Assembly: GCA_020851775.1 (NCBI GenBank)
Contig: JADZCB010000444.1
Coordinates: 1 to 34,699, forward strand
Origin: Gammaproteobacteria bacterium
Lineage (GTDB): Bacteria; Pseudomonadota; Gammaproteobacteria; Ga0077536
DNA length: 34,699 nucleotides
Reading direction: 5' to 3'
Shown: piece after piece, positions 27,228 through 34,699 of the stretch
Layout: every line of letters begins with the position of its first letter
Position numbering within the stretch: the first letter of the stretch is position 1
The notes under the pieces: generated by a model
Told to the model about the DNA's origin: nothing
Databases searched by the model: none
What the model saw: the letters and a program-made list of their open reading frames with translations, nothing else
Made by a program: the position numbers and the translations under genes

Positions 27228-28108
27228 TGGACTACCTGTCCGACCTGTGGGCGACGAACCGCAGCACCGTCGCGTTCGCGATGGTCAATTCGCTGTTCGC
27301 GCTCAGCACCTACGTGGTGCTGGCCGCGGGCTTCCTGAGCTTCTCGACCGTCGTGTTCGCGGCGGTCGGCGGCTTCGTCGGCGCCCAGCTCGTCGTCAAG
27401 GGCGTCGGACTCCCATTCGTGTTCGGCGCGGCGGCGGGCGGCGGGCTCCTGATCTCGCTGCTCGTCGCGGCCGTGTTCCTGCGCCTGAACAGCCATTGGA
27501 TGGCGCTGGCCAGTCTGGCGCTGGTCCTAATCACACGCGTTGTTACGCTCAACGCGCCGGCCCTGACCGGCGGTGTCAACGGTTTGGGCGTGCCGCTCGC
27601 GCTGCCGATGGACTGGCTGACCGGTGTCCTCGTGCTGACTGTGCTCGCGTTCTACGCGCTGCACCACTCGTGGTTCGGCGTCGCGTCGCGGGTGCTGCGC
27701 GAGGATCCGTCGGTCGCCGCCTGCATGGGCGTCGACCTGCGCCAGATCCAGCTGATCGCGTTCGGCATCAGTGGCATCGTCGGCGGCATCGGCGGCGCGG
27801 CGTACGCGATGCTGCTGCAGTTCATTTCGCCCGACACCTTCTTCCTGGGCATTGCGTTCACGATGATCGCCGCGACCGTGCTCGGCGGCTCGTACCACTG
27901 GTTCGGTCCAGTCGTCGGCGCCGTCGTCTATACCGCGCTGCCGATCGTCATGCAGGCGTTTCTGCCGCACCTGCTGCAGGAAGTGGCCAACGGCGTCGTG
28001 CTGCTGCTGATCATGATCTTCCTGCCACGCGGGCTGATCGACCCGCGCGCTGTCCGCCTGCGCCGCGCCGCGCCCGCCGCGGCAGGCGTAATGAAGATCC
28101 GGGCGTGA
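27227..28108 (+). CDS. LIV-type ABC transporter permease (LivM-like)
   Basis: MDYLSDLWATNRSTVAFAMVNSLFALSTYVVLAAGFLSFSTVVFAAVGGFVGAQL. Start at 27227 overlaps the upstream stop. Confidence 0.9.
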   Translation: MDYLSDLWATNRSTVAFAMVNSLFALSTYVVLAAGFLSFSTVVFAAVGGFVGAQLVVKGVGLPFVFGAAAGGGLLISLLVAAVFLRLNSHWMALASLALVLITRVVTLNAPALTGGVNGLGVPLALPMDWLTGVLVLTVLAFYALHHSWFGVASRVLREDPSVAACMGVDLRQIQLIAFGISGIVGGIGGAAYAMLLQFISPDTFFLGIAFTMIAATVLGGSYHWFGPVVGAVVYTALPIVMQAFLPHLLQEVANGVVLLLIMIFLPRGLIDPRAVRLRRAAPAAAGVMKIRA

Positions 28109-28899
28109 CCCCCATCCTCGAACTCGATCGCGCGACGAAGGCGTTCGGCGGCGTCACCGCGGTCGACGCGCTGAGCTTCGTCGCGCCACGCGGCCAGGTC
28201 ACGGGGCTGATGGGCCCGAACGGCGCCGGCAAGACGACGGTCATCAACCTGATCAGCGGGCTGCTGCACGTCGACTCCGGTCGCATCGCGCTGAACGGCA
28301 CCGACGTCAGCGCGCAGAAGCCGCACCACATCGGCGCGCTCGGGCTGGCGCGCACCTACCAGAACGTGCGCCTGATTTCCGGCCTGACCGCGCTCGAGCA
28401 GGTCGTCGCCGGCTCGTTCCTGAAGCGCGACACGTCCATGCTGGCGAGCTTCCTTCATACGCCGGCCGCGCGCCACCGCATGCGCGCGATCCGCGAGAAG
28501 GCGCTGCACCTGCTGGACCGCGTCGGCATGGCGCACTCGGCCGACGTGCTCGCCGAGACGCTGTCGTACGGCGAGCAGCGGCGCGTCGAGATCGCGCGCG
28601 CGCTCGGCGCCGATCCGGTGCTGCTGCTGCTCGACGAGCCGACCGCCGGCATGAACCCGGCCGAGTCGGCCGAGATCGGCCGGCTCACGCACAAGCTGCG
28701 CGACGAGGGTCTGAGCATCCTGATGGTCGAGCACAACATGAAGCTCGTCGTCGACTTCTGCGACTCCGTCATCGTCATGAACTTCGGCCGGCTGATCGCC
28801 AGGGGCGCGCCGACCGAATGCATTCGAGATCCCCACGTCCAGGAAGCGTATTTTGGCAAGCAGCGACACGATGCTGACGGTCTCCGGGCTGTCGGCTAG
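28105..28899 (+). CDS. LIV-type ABC transporter ATPase (LivG-like)
   Basis: GTG start at 28105; GPNGAGKT, LSYGEQRR and LLLLDEPTAGMNP motifs. Confidence 0.93.
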   Translation: MTPILELDRATKAFGGVTAVDALSFVAPRGQVTGLMGPNGAGKTTVINLISGLLHVDSGRIALNGTDVSAQKPHHIGALGLARTYQNVRLISGLTALEQVVAGSFLKRDTSMLASFLHTPAARHRMRAIREKALHLLDRVGMAHSADVLAETLSYGEQRRVEIARALGADPVLLLLDEPTAGMNPAESAEIGRLTHKLRDEGLSILMVEHNMKLVVDFCDSVIVMNFGRLIARGAPTECIRDPHVQEAYFGKQRHDADGLRAVG

Positions 28900-29566
28900 C
28901 TACGGCGCGATCCGGGCGGTCGAGGGCGTCAGCCTGGACGTCCCGGCGGGCACGTTCGCCGCCGTGCTCGGCTCGAACGGTGCCGGCAAGTCGACGACGC
29001 TGCGCAGCATCATGGGGTTGCACCGGCCGATCAAGGGGTCGGTGAAGCTGCGCGGCGTCGAGCTGTCGAAGCTACCGCTGCACCGTGTCGTGCGCCTGGG
29101 GATGGCGTACGTTCCCGAGGGCCGGATGGTCGTCGCGCCGCTGACGGTCGAGGAGAACCTGCGCCTGTCGGCCCACGCCGGACGCGGACGCGTGGCCGAA
29201 CATCTCGATCGTGTGTTCCAGCTGTTCCCGCGGCTGAAGGAGCGGCGCGGCCAGCTCGCCGGGCTGATGAGCGGTGGTGAGCAACAGATGCTCGCGATCG
29301 GCCGCGCGATGATATCCGGGCCCGACATGCTGGTGCTCGACGAACCCTCGATGGGCCTGGCGCCGGCGATCGTCGATCAGGTGTTCGAGGCAATCGTCGG
29401 ACTGCACCGCCAGGGGCAATCGCTGCTGCTGGTCGAGCAGAACGCGGCAATCGCGCTGTCGGTGGTCGACTACGCCTACTTCATGAAGCGTGGCAGCATC
29501 GTGCTGCAGGGCAAGCCGAGCGAGTTGCGCAACTCGCCCGAGGTGATGGAAGCGTACCTCGGCTGA
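28871..29566 (+). CDS. LIV-type ABC transporter ATPase (LivF-like)
   Basis: GSNGAGKS, MSGGEQQM and MLVLDEPSMGLAP motifs. Start could be 28853 or 28871. Confidence 0.92.
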   Translation: MLTVSGLSASYGAIRAVEGVSLDVPAGTFAAVLGSNGAGKSTTLRSIMGLHRPIKGSVKLRGVELSKLPLHRVVRLGMAYVPEGRMVVAPLTVEENLRLSAHAGRGRVAEHLDRVFQLFPRLKERRGQLAGLMSGGEQQMLAIGRAMISGPDMLVLDEPSMGLAPAIVDQVFEAIVGLHRQGQSLLLVEQNAAIALSVVDYAYFMKRGSIVLQGKPSELRNSPEVMEAYLG

Positions 29567-29596
29567 CACGCCGAGTCTTCGCACACGGAGGCAAGG

Positions 29597-30859
29597 ATGG
29601 GGTTCACGATCGCAGAGAAGATCCTGGCTCGCGCGGCCGGCAGGCCCGGCGTGCGCGCCGGCGATGAGATCCGGGCCAAGCCCGACTTCGTGGTCGCGTA
29701 CGACTTTCCCGGTTACACCGACGTGATCTTCCGCCAGATGCAGGACGAGTTCGGCATCGAGCGCGTGAAGGAGCCGGACCGCTTCGTCCTCTTCATCGAC
29801 CACATGGTCCCGGCAGTGACGCCACAAGAAGAGGATCTGCACCAGAACACGCGCGACTGGGGCGCGAAGAACGGCGTGCCGGTGCACGAGCGCAAGGGCA
29901 TCGGCCACCAGGTCGCCTCCGAACTCGGCTACGCGGTACCGGGCGCGTTCGTCGTCCACTTCGACGGCCACATCTCACAGCTCGGCACCTTCGGCACGCT
30001 GGCGATCGGCGTGCGGCGCCATCTGCTCGAGGCCTTCGTCAAGGACAGCATCCTGCTGAAGGTGCCGCAGACGACGCGCGTCGAGATCGTCGGCACGCCG
30101 CCGCCCGGCGTGATGGCGCGCGACGTGTTCCACCACATCGTGCGCGTGCTGGGGCCGTCAGCGTGCCGGTTCCAGGTGCTGGAGCTCGGCGGAGAGACCA
30201 TCTCCCGCTTCGGCATCGACTCGCGCCAGACGCTCACCGGGCTGGCGATGTTCACCGGCGCGATCACCGCGATCATCAACCCGGACGAGCTCACGCTCGC
30301 CTACGCCCGGCCGCGCGCCAGGAAGTCGATCGAACCGGTCGCCTCGGACGCCGACGCCGTCTACGCGGCGCGCCACACGATCGACGTCACGGACCTGGAG
30401 CCGATCGTCGTCGTGCCGCCGAGCCCGGCCAACACGCGCAACCTCACTGACTACCTCGGCACCGAAGTGCAGGTGGGGTACCTCGGCTCGTGCGCGTCCG
30501 GTCGCATCGAGGACCTGCGTGCCGCCGCGCAGGTGCTGAAGGGCCGCGAGGTGCGGCCGGGCTTCCAACTGCACGTCGTGCCGACGAGCCAGGACATCAT
30601 GCGCCAGGCATCGGAACAAGGCATCCTGACCGACCTGATCGCCGCGGGCGCCTTCGTCACGTCGCCGTCGTGCGACTACTGTTTCGGCCGGCTTGGCGTG
30701 ATGACGGCCGGCCAGCGCGCGGTGTCCACCGGCACGCTGAACGTGCGCGGCCGCATGGGCAGCCCGGACTCGGAGATCTACATTGTCAACGCCGCCGCGG
30801 TCGCCGCCGCGGCGATCGAGGGTCGGATCGCCGATCCGCGCCGCTACCTCGGAGGCTGA
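29597..30859 (+). CDS. Aconitase/3-isopropylmalate-dehydratase-family large subunit (LeuC/DmdA-like)
   Basis: MGFTIAEKILARAAGRPGVRAGDEIRAKPDFVVAYDFPGYTD...GSCASGRIEDLRAAAQVLKGR...SPSCDYCFGRLG, with Fe-S ligand Cys motifs conserved. Confidence 0.9.
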   Translation: MGFTIAEKILARAAGRPGVRAGDEIRAKPDFVVAYDFPGYTDVIFRQMQDEFGIERVKEPDRFVLFIDHMVPAVTPQEEDLHQNTRDWGAKNGVPVHERKGIGHQVASELGYAVPGAFVVHFDGHISQLGTFGTLAIGVRRHLLEAFVKDSILLKVPQTTRVEIVGTPPPGVMARDVFHHIVRVLGPSACRFQVLELGGETISRFGIDSRQTLTGLAMFTGAITAIINPDELTLAYARPRARKSIEPVASDADAVYAARHTIDVTDLEPIVVVPPSPANTRNLTDYLGTEVQVGYLGSCASGRIEDLRAAAQVLKGREVRPGFQLHVVPTSQDIMRQASEQGILTDLIAAGAFVTSPSCDYCFGRLGVMTAGQRAVSTGTLNVRGRMGSPDSEIYIVNAAAVAAAAIEGRIADPRRYLGG

Positions 30860-30863
30860 AGCC

Positions 30864-31391
30864 ATGGCCCTGCAGAACCTCCGCGGCCGGGTGGCGTTCA
30901 TCTTCACGGAGACCGACTTCGACGTCGACCAGATCGTCGGCGTCAAGAACATCAAGCTGCGCGACCCGGCCGAGCTCGCGGCCGCGAGCATGAAGGAGTA
31001 CGACGCCGAGTTCGCGAAGCGGGTGCGACGGGGCGACATCCTGGTCGGGGCGGCGAACTTCGGCTATGGCCACCCGCACTATCCGCCGATGATCGCGATG
31101 CGCCACCTCGGCATCGCAGGCGTCGTCGCCGAGAGCTTCTCGCCTGGCTACTGGCGCGGCGAGGTGGCGATGGGATTTCCGCAGGCCACCTGCCCTGGCA
31201 TCCTCGGGCTCGTCCAGCGCTGGGACGAGATCGAGGTCGACTGGGACGCCGGCCTTGTGCGCAACCTGACGCGCGATGCGCATCTGCCCATCGAGCCGCT
31301 CTCGATCGCCGACCGCCAGATGCTCGACGCCGGCGGCATCGTCGGCTACCTCCACGCCCGTGACCGATTCGAGGAGACCCCCCATGACTGA
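30864..31391 (+). CDS. Aconitase/3-isopropylmalate-dehydratase-family small (swivel) subunit (LeuD/DmdB-like)
   Basis: RGRVAFIFTETDFDVDQIVG...GDILVGAANFGYGHPHYPPMIAMRHLGIAGVVAESFSPGYWR. Start trimmed to 30864. Confidence 0.87.
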   Translation: MALQNLRGRVAFIFTETDFDVDQIVGVKNIKLRDPAELAAASMKEYDAEFAKRVRRGDILVGAANFGYGHPHYPPMIAMRHLGIAGVVAESFSPGYWRGEVAMGFPQATCPGILGLVQRWDEIEVDWDAGLVRNLTRDAHLPIEPLSIADRQMLDAGGIVGYLHARDRFEETPHD

Positions 31392-32265
31392 CTCGAAACT
31401 CGACCGCCGCTCGTTCGCCGGCGCCGCGCGCGCCGGCCAGACCGTGTGGGTGGCCGGCGTCTACGACGCGCTGTCCGCCAAGCTTGCCGAAGAAGCGGGC
31501 TTCCGCGCCGTGATGACCTCGGGCTTCGCAGTCTCCGCGTCACTGCTCGGCCAGCCCGACGTCGAGATCTACACGATGACGGAGAACCTCTCGATCGTGC
31601 GCAACGTCGTCAACGCGGTGAACGTCCCGGTCGTGGCCGACACCGACACCGGCTACGGCAACGCCGTCAACGTGATGCGCACCGTGCGCGAATTCGAGCA
31701 GGCCGGCGTCGCCGCGATGATCCTCGAGGACCAGGAAGTGCCCAAGCGCTGTCCGGCGGCGGCTGCGCGGATCGAGATCCTGCCGAGGGCCGAGAGCGTC
31801 GCGAAGATCCGTGCTGCGGTCGCGGCCCGGCGCGATCCGGACATGCTGATCGTCGCGCGCACCGATGCCGTCGACGAGCACGAGGCGATCGAGCGCGCGA
31901 AGGCCTACGCCGAGGCCGGTGCCGACATCATCCAGCCGATCAGCCGCACCTTCCACTCGATAGACGGCTTGCGTCGCATGCGCCAGGCCTGCGGCCGGCC
32001 GCTGTCGCTGCAGATCCTCGGCTGGCTGGAAACCGAACTGAGGCCCGAGCAGATCGCCGAGGTCGCGGGCTTGGCGACGTTCCCGCTCGTGGGTCTGCTC
32101 ACGGTGACGGCGGCGCTGCGGTCGAATCTGGCCGCACTCGCGAACACGCACACGACCGCGAAGCTGCCTCTGGAAGCGGCGACGATGGGTGAGTTCAAGA
32201 AGTTCATTGGTTTCGAGGAAATCGAGGCGCTGCAGGCCAGGTTCATGGTGGCGCCTGAACGCTGA
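31384..32265 (+). CDS. Isocitrate lyase/PEP mutase-family enzyme (methylisocitrate- or dimethylmalate-lyase-like)
   Basis: VWVAGVYDALSAKLAEEAGFRAVMTSGFAVSASLLGQPD...VVADTDTGYGNAVNVMRTVREFEQAGVAAMILEDQEVPKRCPAAAARIEILP. Confidence 0.92.
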   Translation: MTDSKLDRRSFAGAARAGQTVWVAGVYDALSAKLAEEAGFRAVMTSGFAVSASLLGQPDVEIYTMTENLSIVRNVVNAVNVPVVADTDTGYGNAVNVMRTVREFEQAGVAAMILEDQEVPKRCPAAAARIEILPRAESVAKIRAAVAARRDPDMLIVARTDAVDEHEAIERAKAYAEAGADIIQPISRTFHSIDGLRRMRQACGRPLSLQILGWLETELRPEQIAEVAGLATFPLVGLLTVTAALRSNLAALANTHTTAKLPLEAATMGEFKKFIGFEEIEALQARFMVAPER

Positions 32266-32323
32266 GGTGGCAGGCGCGGACGAAGCTGCAGATTCAAACG
32301 GACGGAGACAATCCATGACTTGA

Positions 32324-32745
32324 TTAGCGACCAACCTCAGCCACGCGAATGACGCGAGCCGGGGTTGGAATTGAAAGGCAGGCGGCGCGAAGCAGCCTGG
32401 ACAGGATGGAAACCAGATCGAATCGACGGTTGAACCGGTACTGGAGCCTCGGCAAGGTAGCGATGGGCGTACTTGACGAAGTCGAACACGTGGTAGGTGC
32501 CGCTGAGCGAGCACTTGAGGTTGCCCAGGAACGTGTTGATCGCCTTGAACTGAGGCAGTTCGGTGCTGGCCTTGCCCCCGCCGGTGACCACCCGCTCGTG
32601 GTCGGCGCCGACGATCTGCACCGCGCCGAAGCACCACACCCCGTCGGTGACCACGGTGGCCGCCGGTGCGGCCGAGCGCGCGGCGAACACCGCCACCTCC
32701 TCGGCCGTGAACGGCTGCTGGCGCGGCACACGAACTGCGGCTGGC
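32324..32745 (-). mobile_element. IS1595-family transposase remnant, 5'-truncated and frameshifted
   Basis: TATVVTDGVWCFG-type motif (AAPAATVVTDGVWCFGAVQIVGADHERVVTGGGKASTELPQFKAINTFLGNLKCSLSGTYHVFDFVKYAHRYLAE), then in a second frame QYRFNRRFDLVSILSRLLRAACL...RVIRVAEVGR*. Confidence 0.88.
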
Positions 32746-32770
32746 CTGCGGAGGGATTGCCGGGAGGGCG

Positions 32771-33034
32771 GGGGCGAAGGGGAACTACATCGCAGCCCTG
32801 CGCGAGCTGTCACGCGCCGCCAACGCGATCTATCCCAAGTACCTCACCACCAACGCCACCGGCGCCATTGCCGCCATCCTGCTGGAGATCGGTCTGAAGC
32901 CCGAGATCATGCGGGGTATCGCCGTGATCAGTCGCGCCGCGGGCCTCGTGGGCCACATCAACGAGGAGATCGACCGGCCCTCCGGGCGCTACATCTACGA
33001 CATGGTGGACAGCGGGATCGAGTACCGGGAATAG
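32771..33034 (+). pseudogene. Citrate-synthase-family (citryl-CoA lyase/alkylcitrate-synthase-like) C-terminal fragment
   Basis: GAKGNYIAALRELSRAANAIYPKYLTTNATGAIAAILLEIGLKPEIMRGIAVISRAAGLVGHINEEIDRPSGRYIYDMVDSGIEYRE*. No start codon or N-terminal domain; replaced upstream by the IS1595 remnant. Not in the supplied ORF track. Confidence 0.78.
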
Positions 33035-33042
33035 CTGTGAGC

Positions 33043-33948
33043 ATGGACCCCGATTCACTCGTCATCACCGATGTGAGCCCGCGCGACGGTCTGCAGAACC
33101 AGTCCGCGCACGTGCCGGCCGGTGCCAAGGTCGATCTAGTGCTTCGGCTAGCGGCCGCAGGGGTGCGCAGCGTGGAAGTCACGAGCTTCGTCTCCCCCAA
33201 GACCGTTCCGCAGATGGCCGATGCCGCGCAGGTGCTGGCCGGCGTGCAGGCCGCGCTGCCGGCCCTGCGCGCCTCGGTGCTGGTGCCCAACCTCAGGGGT
33301 CTGGCACGCGCGCAGGAAGCCGGCGCATGCGAAGTCGCCGTCGTGCTTTCGGCGACCGAAACGATGAACCTGAGGAACATCAACATGAACCTCGCGACGG
33401 CGACCGCCGTGTGCGAGGAAACGATCGTGGCCGCGCGTGGCGCCGGCCTGGCGACGCGTGCGTACATTGCGGTTGCGTTCGAGTGTCCGTTCGAAGGACT
33501 GACCGACCCGATCGCAGTGAGGTCACTTTGCGAACGCATGCTGCAGGCGGGCGCGCAGGAGGTCGTGCTTGCCGACACGATCGGCGCTGCCGCGCCCTGC
33601 CAGGTGACACGCCTGCTGAGCGACCTGCGGGGCGTGCTGCCACTTGACAGGACGGCAATGCACTTCCACGACACCCGCGGCTTCGGCGTGGCCAACGCCT
33701 GGGCCGCCATCGAGGCCGGCGTGCGCCGCTTCGATGCCAGCGTCGGAGGCGTCGGAGGCTGCCCCTTTGCGCCGGGGGCGGCGGGCAATTTGGCGACCGA
33801 AGATCTTGTCCTGCTGGCCCGTCAGTCGGGGTTGGAAACAGGGATCGACATGGATGGCTTGCGCGACGCAGTGGAGTTCGCGGAAGCACAGCTGCAGCGG
33901 CCGCTGGGTGGACGAAGCATGGGGTGGTATCGAGCACTGGCCCAGTAA
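33043..33948 (+). CDS. HMG-CoA-lyase-family protein
   Basis: VITDVSPRDGLQNQSAHVPAGAKVDLVLRLAAAGVRSVEVTSFVSPKTVPQMADA...LADTIGAAAPCQV...MHFHDTRGFGVANAWAAIEAGVRRFDASVGGVGGCPFAPGAAGNLATEDLV. Confidence 0.93.
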   Translation: MDPDSLVITDVSPRDGLQNQSAHVPAGAKVDLVLRLAAAGVRSVEVTSFVSPKTVPQMADAAQVLAGVQAALPALRASVLVPNLRGLARAQEAGACEVAVVLSATETMNLRNINMNLATATAVCEETIVAARGAGLATRAYIAVAFECPFEGLTDPIAVRSLCERMLQAGAQEVVLADTIGAAAPCQVTRLLSDLRGVLPLDRTAMHFHDTRGFGVANAWAAIEAGVRRFDASVGGVGGCPFAPGAAGNLATEDLVLLARQSGLETGIDMDGLRDAVEFAEAQLQRPLGGRSMGWYRALAQ

Positions 33949-34375
33949 GGAGCTGTCCTCAGGCACGATCGGCACGTCATCGCTGTATCCGCGCGCGATC
34001 ACATGTCGATCATGTGGACCCTTTTTCGTCTGCGCCCGCGCGTCACACGACCGTGCAGCCCTCGACTCGTGTGGGCGAAGTCGATCGATGCTTCGCACCT
34101 TCGCCCGCTGCATCCGAGCTCGGTTCCCGTAGGTTGGAGGCCAGAGCTACGCGCGGGGAAGGCGCCAGACATCTTGGTGGATTGGATCTGTGTCGGTTCG
34201 AGCGGCGGCTTTGCGGTAATGCAGGCCAGACGGCGGATGTCGCCGATGGGTCGATGGACTAAACCGCTCGCGCGGAAGGCGCTCCGGGTGAGGTCGTGAC
34301 CGCTCGGGATGCCGCGGTTCTGCGAAGTTGATGAACGAGGCAATCCGCGCCTCGCTCATCAACGGAGCTGCAACC

Positions 34376-34570
34376 ATGGACACGACCACCCGCGCGGCCT
34401 CGCCGCTGCGCCAACGCATGCTTGACGACATGCGCATGCGCAAGTTTGCTGAGCACACGCAGGAAGGCTACATCCGAGCCGTTCGCAAGCTGGCCGCGTT
34501 CCTCGGCCGATCGCCCGACACGGTTCAAAAACTGTCCAGCTTCCGGGGGAACGCAACAGCGACGGTTTGA
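34376..34570 (+). pseudogene. Tyrosine recombinase (phage-type integrase) N-terminal SAM-like fragment
   Basis: SPLRQRMLDDMRMRKFAEHTQEGYIRAVRKLAAFLGRSPDTV is typical of mobile-element integrases; the reading then becomes unrelated and stops. Confidence 0.72.
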
Positions 34571-34699
34571 CTTTGCTTGATCGGATCGAACTTGATCGCT
34601 CCAGCCTGACCGCTCACACACTTGCCAGAAACGTCAATAGAGCGCATCCCGAATAAGAGAACGAGTTACGCGCTCATCGAGACCATGCTGGGCGCGGGC

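Noticed and set aside
26864-28899. N-terminal extensions of ORFs 26864-28108 and 27247-28899
   Set aside because: The extensions are out-of-frame readings of the preceding gene; the true starts are 27227 (LivM) and 28105 (LivG), supported by overlapping stop/start codons.
32337-32731. Possible programmed frameshift in the IS1595 transposase
   Set aside because: IS1595-family transposases are, to my knowledge, normally single-frame, and the element is also 5'-truncated, so decay is the simpler explanation.
1-34699. CRISPR arrays, rRNA or tRNA genes
   Set aside because: I saw no regularly spaced repeats or recognisable rRNA/tRNA sequence. A tRNAscan-SE/Infernal run would be needed to exclude small RNAs.

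Overview
High-GC, probably betaproteobacterial/Burkholderiales-like accessory segment. It carries two catabolic gene clusters, bounded and separated by decayed mobile-element and nuclease-gene fragments. Cluster A (about 1.2-14.0 kb) has a LysR regulator divergent from an operon of aspartate-type aminotransferase, class III CoA-transferase, acyl-CoA-dehydrogenase-fold protein and TPP enzyme. It also has a second operon of a LIV-type ABC transporter, an AhpD/CMD-like protein and a HutI-like amidohydrolase. The acyl-CoA-dehydrogenase-fold protein lacks both canonical catalytic Glu positions (Gln and Gly instead) and has Arg at residue 84. As I recall, this is the published signature of 3-sulfinopropanoyl-CoA desulfinase, so cluster A is best read as an organosulfur (sulfinate) catabolic module. 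Cluster B (about 14.8-33.9 kb) has a CoA-transferase, alpha/beta hydrolase, a paired heteromeric-type acyl-CoA dehydrogenase, isochorismatase-fold protein, AMP-ligase, crotonase, GntR and SDR. Divergent from these are NIPSNAP, a second LIV transporter, a LeuC/LeuD-type hydratase, a PEP-mutase/isocitrate-lyase-family lyase, an IS1595-truncated citrate-synthase-family fragment and an HMG-CoA-lyase-family gene. Remnants of IS66, IS1595, a tyrosine recombinase, a DUF1016/YhcG nuclease and a frameshifted DUF6880-like gene mark the edges and joints. All assignments come from reading the translations; no searches were run.
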